From: Nostoc sp. CMAA1605 | GTDB lineage: Bacteria > Cyanobacteriota > Cyanobacteriia > Cyanobacteriales > Nostocaceae | DNA length: 43,030 bases | NCBI RefSeq assembly: GCF_021596505.1 | Contig: NZ_PJIZ01000055.1 | Span: 1 to 43,030, forward strand | Reading direction: 5' to 3' | Shown here: in pieces, positions 32,013 to 40,829 of the stretch | How the letters are laid out: every line of letters begins with the position of its first letter | Position numbering within the stretch: the first letter of the stretch is position 1 | Translations under genes and position numbers: made by a program | Notes under the pieces: generated by a model | Database searches by the model: none | Seen by the model: the letters and a program-made list of their open reading frames with translations, nothing else | What the model was told of the DNA's origin: nothing

Positions 32013-34097
32013 ATGGTAAGTCAAGTAGCATCTGATCAATTTATTCAAGACTTAGAAAGAATTGCTCAAGTTCGTTCTGAGATGGCGGTGTGTTTACAAA
32101 ATCTCTCGGAAACGATTCATCAAGCTGAGTTAGATGGAGAGTCTTCATCTGGTAAACTCAGTCTAGAACGAGATTTAGAAGATATTGATATAGCTAGTAA
32201 GAATCTCAAAAAAGGTGTGTTTCGCCTACTAGTTTTAGGCGATATGAAACGGGGTAAAAGCACATTTTTAAATGCTTTAATTGGCGAAAATTTACTACCT
32301 AGTGATGTTAACCCCTGTACCGCAGTTTTAACTATTTTGCGGTATGGAGCAGAAAAAAAAGTGACGATTCACTTTAATGATGGCAAAAGTCCACAGCAGC
32401 TAGATTTTCAAAGCTTTAAGTATAAATATACAATTGATCCGGCAGAAGCCAAAAGGTTAGAACAGGAGAAAAAACAGGCATTTCCTGATGTTGATTATGC
32501 AGTGGTTGAGTATCCTTTAACTTTACTAGAAAAAGGTATTGAAATTGTTGATAGTCCAGGGTTAAACGACACAGAAGCGCGCAATGAATTATCTTTAGGA
32601 TATGTAAATAATTGTCATGCAATTTTGTTTGTGATGAGGGCTTCTCAACCTTGCACTTTGGGTGAGCGTCGTTATCTTGAAAACTATGTGAAAGGGCGTG
32701 GTTTATCGGTTTTCTTCTTAATTAATGCTTGGGATCAGGTAAAAGAATCATTGATTGATCCTGATGATACAGAAGATTTACAAGCAGCAGAAAATAGACT
32801 CAGAAAGGTTTTTCAGGCGAATTTAGGGGAATACTGCCACGTAGACGGTCAAGATATTTATGATGAGCGTGTATTTGAATTATCATCAATTCAAGCACTA
32901 AGACGACGTTTGAAGGATTCCCAAGCTGATTTAGCTGGGACTGGCTTTCCAGAATTCATGAGTGCGCTTAATACTTTTCTTACCAGAGAAAGAGCGATCG
33001 CGGAATTCAGACAAGTCAGAACCTTAGCTAGACAAGCCGTCAACCATACCCGCGAAGCTATAGGCCGCAGAATTCCCTTATTAGACCAAAATGTGGCAGA
33101 ATTAAAATCCCGCATTGATTCGGTAGAACCAGAGTTCAAAAAACTCACCGATATTCGAGATCAATTCCAGAAAGAAATTTTTAATACTAGAGACTCACAA
33201 GCTAGAAAAATCTCTGAATCTTTCCGTAGTTATGTGATGAATTTAGGTAATACTTTTGAAAGTGATTTTCTACGCTATCAACCAGAATTAAATCTGTGGG
33301 ATTTTCTGAGTAACGGGAAGCGAGAAGCTTTTAATGCAGCACTGCAAAAAGCTTTTGAACAATACATGACTGATAAATGTGCAGCTTGGACTTTAACTGC
33401 TGAAAAAGATATTAATGCAGCTTTTAAAGAATTATCCCGTAGTGCGTCGCAGTATGGTGCATCTTATCATCAAGTCACAGAAAGAATTACCGAAAAGCTC
33501 ACCGATAAACAAGTTAAAGTCAATGCTGCTAGTGGTGGCACAGATGAAGATAACTCTCCAACCTGGGCAAAATGGGCTATGGGATTATTGTCTCTCACAA
33601 GTGGTAACATTGCTGGTTTTGCAATGGCTGGTGTGGGATTTGATTGGAAAAATATCTTATTGAATTATTTCACTGTTATTGGTGTGGGTGCAGTCATCGG
33701 CACAATTATTAGCCCAATTTTAGGGCCAATTTATATTCCTTTACTGGGTTTAGGAGTAGGTTTTTTACAAGCTGATCAAGCCCGGAAAGAATTAGTCAAA
33801 ACTGCTAAAAAAGAGTTAGTTAAATACTTACCGCAAGTTGCTAACGAACAATCGGCAATTGTATTTGATGCGGTAAAAGAATGTTTTGACAGCTATGAGA
33901 AGGAAGTCAGCAAGCGCATTAATGACGATATTAATTCCCGTAAATCGGAGTTGGATAATTTGCTGAAGCAAAAAGGAACACGGGAAATTAATCGAGATAC
34001 TGAATTGAGGCGGCTGAAAACTTTGCAGGAAAATATCATTGCTCAATTACAAAAAATTGAAGCGGTGTATAGTAACCTCTTAGCTACTTATAGTTAG
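32013..34097 (+). CDS. Bacterial dynamin-like protein, BDLP1 orthologue
   Basis: The 694-residue protein is nearly the same length and sequence, as I recall it, as Nostoc punctiforme BDLP1, whose structures are known. GTPase motifs: P-loop GDMKRGKS (Gly76-Ser83, Lys82), G2 PCTA with Thr103, G3 DSPG (180-183), G4 NAWD (238-241). Long helices of the neck and trunk follow. Residues about 515-590 (WAKWAMGLLSL through YIPLLGLGVGFL) are the hydrophobic paddle that inserts into lipid. BDLP1 assembles on and tubulates membranes on GTP binding; its cellular role is not settled. A ribosome site AAGGGA lies about nine bases before the ATG. It follows a small membrane protein by 12 bases and precedes a second dynamin-like gene. 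Confidence 0.96.
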   Translation: MVSQVASDQFIQDLERIAQVRSEMAVCLQNLSETIHQAELDGESSSGKLSLERDLEDIDIASKNLKKGVFRLLVLGDMKRGKSTFLNALIGENLLPSDVNPCTAVLTILRYGAEKKVTIHFNDGKSPQQLDFQSFKYKYTIDPAEAKRLEQEKKQAFPDVDYAVVEYPLTLLEKGIEIVDSPGLNDTEARNELSLGYVNNCHAILFVMRASQPCTLGERRYLENYVKGRGLSVFFLINAWDQVKESLIDPDDTEDLQAAENRLRKVFQANLGEYCHVDGQDIYDERVFELSSIQALRRRLKDSQADLAGTGFPEFMSALNTFLTRERAIAEFRQVRTLARQAVNHTREAIGRRIPLLDQNVAELKSRIDSVEPEFKKLTDIRDQFQKEIFNTRDSQARKISESFRSYVMNLGNTFESDFLRYQPELNLWDFLSNGKREAFNAALQKAFEQYMTDKCAAWTLTAEKDINAAFKELSRSASQYGASYHQVTERITEKLTDKQVKVNAASGGTDEDNSPTWAKWAMGLLSLTSGNIAGFAMAGVGFDWKNILLNYFTVIGVGAVIGTIISPILGPIYIPLLGLGVGFLQADQARKELVKTAKKELVKYLPQVANEQSAIVFDAVKECFDSYEKEVSKRINDDINSRKSELDNLLKQKGTREINRDTELRRLKTLQENIIAQLQKIEAVYSNLLATYS

Positions 34098-34106
34098 GAT
34101 TTAGTT

Positions 34107-34130
34107 CCCTCCCCTTGAAAAAGGGGAGGG
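34107..34130. repeat. Perfect hairpin repeat between the two dynamin genes
   Basis: CCCTCCCCTT-GAAA-AAGGGGAGGG is a perfect 10-base stem with a GAAA tetraloop, followed by TTAGGGTGGGGT. I recognise this as an interspersed hairpin repeat common between cyanobacterial genes. It may attenuate or stabilise the dynamin mRNA. A second repeat-like stretch (34172-34216, with ACGCAGAG and GACGCAAAG words) follows. Confidence 0.7.
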
Positions 34131-34271
34131 TTAGGGTGGGGTAAAAATATTTGATATTTTCCAAAATTCTCTAACGCAGAGTGACGCGGAGGTTTACGAA
34201 AAGAGACGCAAAGTAAGAAGATAAGTTTTGTGCTGCGGGGTAAAATAACTCTGGGAATAGGTAATGGAAAT

Positions 34272-36488
34272 ATGCCACAACAGGATATAAAATCTAAAGA
34301 TTTAGTAGATGCGCTGAAATCTGCGTCTAATTTACTGGGGCTGGAACGGTCATCACAGTTATATCAAGATATAGTTAATATTGGTAATTATTTAACTAAT
34401 CCTAATTTTAGGATTGCGGTTTTTGGCCCTTTTAATCATGGTAAGTCTACTTTATTAAATGCTATCTTGGGGACGCGGACTTTACCTATAGATTTAATTC
34501 CCACCACAGGCGCAGCTATTACTGTCAAATATGGTTCTGATGTGAGAACTCGCATTATGTTGCGGGATGGAACTGAAGTCTATCGCAGTGGAACGGAAAT
34601 TTTACAACAGTACGCAATTTTAGATGGTGATCGACAGATGCGGAAAGATGTCGCATCTGTTGAAGTTTTTTGTCCTCATACTTTTTTGGAAACTGGTGTC
34701 GAGTTTATTGATTTACCAGGAACTAATGACAGGGATGAGCAGGATAATTTAGTACGAGAGCAACTTTTTAGTGCAGATTTAGTTGTGCAATTATTAGATG
34801 CGCGTAAATTGATGACGTTGGGTGAACGGGAAAATTTACGCGATTGGTTATTAGATAGAAATATTAAAACAGTTATTTTTGTTGCTAATTTTATTAATTT
34901 ACTTGACCCAGAAGAACAAAAACAAGTGCAGAATCGACTGCGATTTGTAGCGGAAAGTTTTCGTGCGGAATTACCCCCTGGTTTCAGTAATTTATATCGT
35001 GTGGATGCTTTACCAGCCTTACGCGCTAGGTTAAAAGGTGATGTAGCTGCGGCGAGTAGTAGCGGCTTAGTGGCGTTTGAGACGGCTTTGCAAAATGTTG
35101 TGAGTATTTTACAACAAAATCGGGGTGATGTGAGGTTGCCGAGAGTAGAGGCGATCGCATCCCAAATTCAATTAGCATTGCAGCATAAAATTGACCCCAT
35201 CGCTAATGAATTTAAAGCTATTGATGATAAGCAAAATGCTAAAATAGAAATTAAACAAAAAGCTAAAAATCTCATCAACCAAGGATTTAACAAGAGTCTA
35301 TCTGAGTTAAGAGATTGGCTATCTTTACCCAAATTATTAACTAAATATCAGGCTGATGGGGCTGTAGCATTAGCAGAAAATAACTTTAAATCTTGGCAAA
35401 ATACTGCTTTGAAAAAAGATTTGAATGATTTACAGTTAGCCGTGATGAAATGGCTATATCAAGCCTATGATTTTTTCAAAGAAGAACGTCCCGAAGATTT
35501 ATTAATTCCTTTCCCTCCAGAACCACAAATTACTTTACCCCCCAAGCCAGATAGTAATGAATTATTTAGTGAACCAGGCGCAGTGGCGGTAGGTGGTGGG
35601 ATTGGTTGGTTATTAGGTGGGCCTGTGGGTGCTGCTGTGGTTGGCAGTATTTCTTATCTTTTAAATAAGAATATACAAAAACTAGATGAACAATCATCCC
35701 ATGAATCTTATCATCAACAAGTAGCGAGAATTTGTATCACTGCTATTGAAGATTATTTATCACAGTTTAGTCGTCAAGCCTTAGCAACGTTATCACAATT
35801 TGAATACCAAGCCGAAAAAGTTATTTACTTCCGAATTGCCCAAGAACCAGCAGATATAACTAAAAAACGGGAAGAAATAAGGCGGCTACAACAGGGATTT
35901 AATCAGTTACTAACTGAGTTAGTCAAGGCTAAAATTCCTACTAAATATCAGCCATATATAGAAATACCTAAAGTTAGTCAACCCCAACCTCAACAAAAGT
36001 CTTCTCGACAGCAAGAACGCATTTATACTCGTCCGCCACAACCGGAAAATACAACTAAAACTACTGAGAAAAAAGTTGAACCACCAAAACAACAAGTCTA
36101 TTCACCACCACCAAAGCCAGCACCTAATCCCGCAGAGGTAGAAGCAAAATTTCGTAACTGGGAAATAGATCAAGAAATCGCACAAATAAAAGCTCAAATG
36201 CGTTCTCCTGGTTATCAAAATAATCAGCAACAAACAACGCAAACTCAAAATCAGCAAGCACCCAAACCACCCCAAAACCAATCCGAAAAAGATAAAATTG
36301 CGCGTGCTTATAAAATTTTAGGTTTGCCACAAGATGCAGCCTTTGCTGATGTTAAACAGACTTATAAAACTTTAGTCAAAAAATGGCATCCAGATTTATT
36401 TGTCAACCAACCCCAGATGCAAAAACAAGCGCAGGAAAAAATGCGTTTGTTTAATGAAGCTTATACAGTTTTATCTGAGAAGAACTAG
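34272..36488 (+). CDS. Second dynamin-like GTPase with C-terminal DnaJ J-domain
   Basis: From ATG 34272 (GGAAA just upstream) the protein has 738 residues; a start at 34230 would add 14. Residues about 45-250 form a dynamin-type GTPase: P-loop GPFNHGKS (52-59), Thr of PTTGAA, G3 DLPGTND; the usual N/TKxD G4 motif is not obvious (VANFINLL), so nucleotide specificity may be relaxed. Helical neck/trunk follows, with a Gly-rich hydrophobic segment (about 434-464, AVAVGGGIGWLLGGPVGAA) as a likely membrane-inserting paddle. Residues about 585-670 are a Pro/Gln-rich linker, and the last 65 residues are a J-domain with AYKILGL and HPD (706-708), which should stimulate a DnaK/Hsp70. It follows BDLP1 by 174 bases. 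Confidence 0.93.
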   Translation: MPQQDIKSKDLVDALKSASNLLGLERSSQLYQDIVNIGNYLTNPNFRIAVFGPFNHGKSTLLNAILGTRTLPIDLIPTTGAAITVKYGSDVRTRIMLRDGTEVYRSGTEILQQYAILDGDRQMRKDVASVEVFCPHTFLETGVEFIDLPGTNDRDEQDNLVREQLFSADLVVQLLDARKLMTLGERENLRDWLLDRNIKTVIFVANFINLLDPEEQKQVQNRLRFVAESFRAELPPGFSNLYRVDALPALRARLKGDVAAASSSGLVAFETALQNVVSILQQNRGDVRLPRVEAIASQIQLALQHKIDPIANEFKAIDDKQNAKIEIKQKAKNLINQGFNKSLSELRDWLSLPKLLTKYQADGAVALAENNFKSWQNTALKKDLNDLQLAVMKWLYQAYDFFKEERPEDLLIPFPPEPQITLPPKPDSNELFSEPGAVAVGGGIGWLLGGPVGAAVVGSISYLLNKNIQKLDEQSSHESYHQQVARICITAIEDYLSQFSRQALATLSQFEYQAEKVIYFRIAQEPADITKKREEIRRLQQGFNQLLTELVKAKIPTKYQPYIEIPKVSQPQPQQKSSRQQERIYTRPPQPENTTKTTEKKVEPPKQQVYSPPPKPAPNPAEVEAKFRNWEIDQEIAQIKAQMRSPGYQNNQQQTTQTQNQQAPKPPQNQSEKDKIARAYKILGLPQDAAFADVKQTYKTLVKKWHPDLFVNQPQMQKQAQEKMRLFNEAYTVLSEKN

Positions 36489-36507
36489 GGGTTTAGGGGA
36501 AGAAAAA

Positions 36508-36524
36508 ACCGGGATAGACCCGGT
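36508..36524. terminator. Bidirectional terminator between DLP-J and VIT-vWA genes
   Basis: ACCGGG-ATAGA-CCCGGT is a perfect 6-base GC-rich stem. It is flanked by six A on the left (six T for minus-strand transcripts) and ATAATTTT on the right, so it can stop transcription from both convergent genes. Confidence 0.8.
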
Positions 36525-36535
36525 ATAATTTTGTA

Positions 36536-38992
36536 TTACCTTTGCAATCGCAGTGTTAAAGATACTGTAGCTGTGAGCAATTGAGGGATGCGCCAAGAAA
36601 CAAGCGATCGCCTGATAATATCAATTACAGTCTGTTCTTTAAGGGTAGAAGCCTCTTCATCAAACAACACCTGTCTGACTCGTCCTTTATTTATCTGCAA
36701 CTCAAACACTAAATCGCCGCTAAAACCTGTAGGTAATTGGATAGATTCTAAATACTGAGTCAAAAGCGCAACCATCTGTTCATTCAATCCTGTTACACTC
36801 ACAACCTTTAAATACACGACAGGAGCAATTTCAGGATCAAAGGTTTCTGCTTCTAACAATAACCGTAAATCCTCCAAATCTTCATTCAAATCACTGTAAG
36901 CTTCCGGTGGCGGGGGTGCTTCCATAAAACAGTCACTGAGATCACTGAATGATAATTCATTGAGTTCTTCGAGATGAAAGGATGAGAATTCAGTTTCCGC
37001 TTCTGGCGCGCTTGGAGATGCTAGGCTTCGCTTACGTTGCAAAAATTCAGGCGCAGGATACGCCATATTTGCCATGATGGGAGGAGGTGCAGCAGCACTA
37101 ACAGCACTCCCATAAATACCTTGATAACTGATATCTTCAGCCATTTCCACAGGTACTTGCACCGACACTGAACCCTGACGCGAATCAACTCGCACATCAT
37201 CACTCACCGCCACAAAAGCTGTATATTGCGACAACAGTTGATAAGTCAAAGCCGTATCTGTCACCGCTTCCACACCCAACTTAGTTTCACCATGCACCAT
37301 CTGATTCATTAATTCCTTGATGCGGGAACGTCCCCAAATTTGAGCGATCGCAGGGTTTCCAATTTCCTCAAAGTCCAGGTTAAAGGTATGCTGATAACGT
37401 GTACCACCCGCAACAATTCCCGTAACGTGCAGTTTTCCCCCACGCGCATCAGGCTTTTTACCAAATAAAACTAACGGCTGTTCCGCAAACAAATCTGGAG
37501 GCGTAGCAGGATAGATAATTGGCGCATCACCATCGCCTTCCCATTGCAAATTAATGTTAGTCAGAACTGGATTGTTAATTTGACGGTAGAATTTATCGAC
37601 TACCTCATCCGTTGGTTCATCGTGGCGAATGATGCGCGCCGTACCCCGTCCTAATTCTGCGATGCGATTGAGTAAAAAGCGATTCACAGAACTACCAGCA
37701 CCAAAACTATACAGGCGGTTTCCTGGTTGGAGATGTTGTTTCACCTCTGAGAAAATTTGGTTTTCGTTGCCGATATAACCATCAGTTAGCAGTACAATAC
37801 TCCGCAACCGTCCAGGATCTGTGACTCGGAAATTCAATACAGCACGAATCCCGCGTAACATTTCCGTGCCACCATTAGCAGTCAATTGATTAATATAATT
37901 GATGGCTCTGGTGCGATTTTGGGAATTATTGGCGAGGGGAACAGGCGATAATTGCCGAGTCGTATCTGAAAAATCAATAATACTAAAAGTGTCATCAGAA
38001 TTAAGTCCATTAATAAAGCGGCGCATCAACTCCTGACATTGCATCAGTGGCGCACCCATTTGCGAACCAGAAGTATCGATGAGAAACACCACATCTTTAG
38101 GAATAACTTGATCCTGACGGTATTGAAGTGCAGGAATTAGATATAGTGCGAAGTGTCCACCCCGTTCATCAGCTTGGGTGAGTAAGGTAGCTTGGGTAGA
38201 TTCGCCAGCGACTTGATAGCGTAAAATCAAGTCTTTATTAGGAATAGTATCCCCACCCGCCAACTTCACCAACACCCGCTTTTGTGCGTAACTTATCTGA
38301 ATTTGGTGAGAAGGAGACTGGACATTTTGCACCTCAACCCCTGCATCAATTTCTATGGTGACATTAATATCGTGGGGCGATCGCATACCCGATGGTAAGA
38401 TAGGTGCATTCAACCGTGAACCATCAGGAACTATATCCGTATCTTGATTTTGCGTCATCGGTGCAGTAGCCGAACCAACACCACCCGCATTTCCCTCAAT
38501 TGGTATCCCTGGAACATAACGCGGAGCAACCACCATCGGGAAAACAAACTCATAATTACCCGCCGTAAATTTCAAACTTTCAGAGTAGCGAATAATCACA
38601 TCAATTTGCTCACCTGGTTGAATATTGGCGAGGGACTGGGTAAAAATGTTGTCCCGTTCTTGTTCCAACAGTCCGGCGGTGCGTCCTTGCTGCTTTGCTT
38701 GCTCGTAAATTTGCTGTGCTTCTTGGCGTTTTTTAATACTACCTTTAATAGTCTTGTCACCAATCCGAATCAGCATATCATCAACAGCCGCCTCATCCGG
38801 TAGCGGGAAGATATAGACAGCTTCTAATGTAGTTGTGAAAGGATTTTCAAAACTTTGGGTAACTTCCACCCGCGAGATATTCCCCGCAATTTTGGCTTGT
38901 ACCTCAGTATGCTTCAGGGGGAAAGCAACTTGCTGTTGTTCAGAAGTTTGAACATATAAGCCACCAGCTTGGCGTTCTATAGTTTGAGTCAT
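36536..38992 (-). CDS. VIT and von Willebrand factor A domain protein
   Basis: The 818-residue protein resembles inter-alpha-trypsin-inhibitor heavy chains: a VIT domain (about 12-145, VEVTQSFENPFTTTLEAVYIFPLPDE region) followed by a vWA domain (about 300-475) with an intact MIDAS motif DTSGS (Asp306, Ser308, Ser310), the conserved Thr in NGGTEML and LLTDGYIGNE. The C-terminal part (about 640-818) is acidic with an ELNELSFSDLSD region and ends in a compact segment with IIRRSLVSWRIPQL. No signal peptide is seen, so it is probably cytoplasmic, a metal-dependent protein-binding scaffold. AAGG lies about eight bases before the ATG. It is convergent with the dynamin operon. The binding partner is unknown. 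Confidence 0.93.
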   Translation of the reverse strand: MTQTIERQAGGLYVQTSEQQQVAFPLKHTEVQAKIAGNISRVEVTQSFENPFTTTLEAVYIFPLPDEAAVDDMLIRIGDKTIKGSIKKRQEAQQIYEQAKQQGRTAGLLEQERDNIFTQSLANIQPGEQIDVIIRYSESLKFTAGNYEFVFPMVVAPRYVPGIPIEGNAGGVGSATAPMTQNQDTDIVPDGSRLNAPILPSGMRSPHDINVTIEIDAGVEVQNVQSPSHQIQISYAQKRVLVKLAGGDTIPNKDLILRYQVAGESTQATLLTQADERGGHFALYLIPALQYRQDQVIPKDVVFLIDTSGSQMGAPLMQCQELMRRFINGLNSDDTFSIIDFSDTTRQLSPVPLANNSQNRTRAINYINQLTANGGTEMLRGIRAVLNFRVTDPGRLRSIVLLTDGYIGNENQIFSEVKQHLQPGNRLYSFGAGSSVNRFLLNRIAELGRGTARIIRHDEPTDEVVDKFYRQINNPVLTNINLQWEGDGDAPIIYPATPPDLFAEQPLVLFGKKPDARGGKLHVTGIVAGGTRYQHTFNLDFEEIGNPAIAQIWGRSRIKELMNQMVHGETKLGVEAVTDTALTYQLLSQYTAFVAVSDDVRVDSRQGSVSVQVPVEMAEDISYQGIYGSAVSAAAPPPIMANMAYPAPEFLQRKRSLASPSAPEAETEFSSFHLEELNELSFSDLSDCFMEAPPPPEAYSDLNEDLEDLRLLLEAETFDPEIAPVVYLKVVSVTGLNEQMVALLTQYLESIQLPTGFSGDLVFELQINKGRVRQVLFDEEASTLKEQTVIDIIRRSLVSWRIPQLLTATVSLTLRLQR

Positions 38993-39164
38993 ATCTGTTA
39001 CCTTACGCTGTTTTGTTATGTCTCTAGCGTAGGCGCGTTTACTTGGCAGATATGCTCAGTTTTGTGTTCAGTCAATGCTCAGTGATTAGTTCATTGCCAA
39101 AAGCTGATTTTCACCAGAATATATGCTGAATAGCTTGTGTATTGAGTTGCAGTGAGAATTTGTG

Positions 39165-39758
39165 ATGAAGATTGTTCAAGAAGTTTCATTAATTAGTATT
39201 GGGAGTTTTGAAGAATCGAGCGATTGGGCTATAATTCGCTCTGAAATTCGTGATGCGATCGCTCTAATTGTTCACCCTCCTGGTACATCTAGCTTTACCA
39301 TCAATCCAAAAAAGCATGGTAATGGTGTCAAGCCGATTAAAGAAGCTTGCATGATTGCATTAAGAGATAGATTTGGATGGAGATTAGAAACTCCCATTAA
39401 CTATGCTACGAAATCACCAGGAAAAGTTGATGCTACAAAAGTAATTGATAATTATTTGTTTGCGCTTGAGTGGGAAACTGGAAATATTTCTTCCAGCCAT
39501 CGCGCAGTTAACAAAATGGTTTTGGGATTAATTCGTGGTGTTTTTCTAGGTGCTGCTTTAGTTCTTCCCAGTCGGAAACTTTACCCTTATTTAACTGATA
39601 GAATTGGTAACTACGAAGAGTTAGAACCATATTTTGATGTTTGGCGATCAGTTCAACTCCAAGAAGGGTTTCTGGCGATTTTTGTAATTGAACATGATCA
39701 GCTAGATAGTAATGTCCCAACACTGACTAAAGGAACAGATGGACGTGCTTTAATCTAA
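39165..39758 (+). CDS. BamHI-like type II restriction endonuclease
   Basis: ATG 39165 is preferred to GTG 39162. The 197-residue protein aligns with the BamHI sequence I recall: FTIN followed by NGVKPIKE, LEWETGNISSSHRAVNKM (BamHI has MEFETGNISSAHRSMNKL), YLTDRIGNYEELEPYF (BamHI YLTDRVTNFEELEPYF) and DSNVPTLTKGTDG. Catalytic residues correspond to Asp89, Glu102 and Glu104 (BamHI Asp94, Glu111, Glu113). Base-contact residues of BamHI (Asn116, Ser118, Arg122, Asp154, Arg155, Asp196) are all kept (Asn107, Ser109, Arg113, Asp-Arg of LTDR, Asp of GTDG). So cutting at GGATCC is predicted. The C-terminal helix of BamHI (after GSDG) is absent: the protein ends at GRALI, about 15 residues shorter. Convergent with its methyltransferase. 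Confidence 0.9.
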   Translation: MKIVQEVSLISIGSFEESSDWAIIRSEIRDAIALIVHPPGTSSFTINPKKHGNGVKPIKEACMIALRDRFGWRLETPINYATKSPGKVDATKVIDNYLFALEWETGNISSSHRAVNKMVLGLIRGVFLGAALVLPSRKLYPYLTDRIGNYEELEPYFDVWRSVQLQEGFLAIFVIEHDQLDSNVPTLTKGTDGRALI

Positions 39759-39776
39759 ATTTTCTGATTTAAATAT

Positions 39777-40763
39777 TTATTGAGTATAGGGGATGGAAAG
39801 TTGTGAAGCATTGATTTTACTTTGCTTTGATTTCTTATTTCCCCTTGCTGATTCCCATTGTTCGATAATTCCGTTAGCAAGATCAGTTAATCGTTCTACA
39901 GCCGGATCTGTATCTCCAAGTTCTGAACCAATCCAGTAACGCTGTAGCTTTTCTGCTGCATAAAATGTAGTACCAGATCCACCAAACGGATCGACTACAA
40001 TTTGTCCAGGATTGGATGCCATTGCAATAATTCGCTCTAGCATAATGGGTGCAAGTTCATTAGGAACTCGTTTTTTGTGTTGACGATGGCGCACTGGTGG
40101 AATATCTGTCCACATTTCTTCTGCTAGTGTCCATAAAATATCTTGAGAGTTAGCTTCAGAAGTTTCTTCCCAAACATCTTCCGGTGTATCCCAAACATCC
40201 ATTAAATTAATACCCTGTGGATTAAGTTTTTTGCGATGTCCACCATAATCACGAATTTCCCCACCGCAATGTCGGCAAACTTGAATGGGTGTATAAACCT
40301 TATTAAAAACTGCTGGTTCTCCTTTAGTGTAATAAAGTAATCCATAATGAGCCGGAGACATTTTTTTGCCTCTAGGAAACGCTTTCGGCATTCTACAAGC
40401 AATCCAATGCCTAAAATTCATTCCTTGCTGATTCAAATATGCACCATATTCTATACACCATTTAGGTAGATTAAATACAAATAAACTGCCACCATTTTTC
40501 AAAACTCGAATACTCTGATTCAACCACTGTTTTGACCATCTTAGATATTCATCATCTGCCATTTGATCACTCACGCCTTTACCATATTCTTTACCAAGGT
40601 TAAAAGGTGGATCAGCAAATACAATATCTACAGATTCATTCGGTAATGCTGAGAGAAATTTTAGACAATCTCCTTGATAGAGAATTCCATATTCACTTTT
40701 ATAGATTTCTTTTAATTCCCGTTCTTGTGCAACATCAGTAGCAATCAGTTGAAAAGGTAGCAT
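39777..40763 (-). CDS. DNA methyltransferase (beta class) of the BamHI-like system
   Basis: The 328-residue protein has motif IV ADPPFNLGKEY (Asp51-Phe54) ahead of the AdoMet motif I (VVDPFGGSGTT, near residue 261), i.e. beta class. Other blocks are YQGDCLKFLSALP, MDVWDTPEDVW and KKRVPNELAPIMLERII. DPPF is more usual for N6-adenine enzymes, while BamHI's own partner makes N4-methylcytosine; which base is modified here is open. A CRHCGG motif (about residue 162) with further His/Cys nearby may be half of a zinc site. It is convergent with the BamHI-like nuclease, 18 bases away, and shares its strand with a small HTH gene upstream, so the three form one module. Confidence 0.9.
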   Translation of the reverse strand: MLPFQLIATDVAQERELKEIYKSEYGILYQGDCLKFLSALPNESVDIVFADPPFNLGKEYGKGVSDQMADDEYLRWSKQWLNQSIRVLKNGGSLFVFNLPKWCIEYGAYLNQQGMNFRHWIACRMPKAFPRGKKMSPAHYGLLYYTKGEPAVFNKVYTPIQVCRHCGGEIRDYGGHRKKLNPQGINLMDVWDTPEDVWEETSEANSQDILWTLAEEMWTDIPPVRHRQHKKRVPNELAPIMLERIIAMASNPGQIVVDPFGGSGTTFYAAEKLQRYWIGSELGDTDPAVERLTDLANGIIEQWESARGNKKSKQSKINASQLSIPYTQ

Positions 40764-40829
40764 TACTGTATATTTGAGTTTTGCTGTATATAACTAGTAT
40801 AAAAACTCTATTTACAATTGTCAATAGAA

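Noticed and set aside
39165..39758. BglII or BstYI as nearest relative of the nuclease
   Set aside because: The ETGNISS-x-HR and YLTDR-x-x-N-x-EELEPYF blocks match BamHI specifically, and RGATCY sites such as GGATCT and AGATCC occur in the window.
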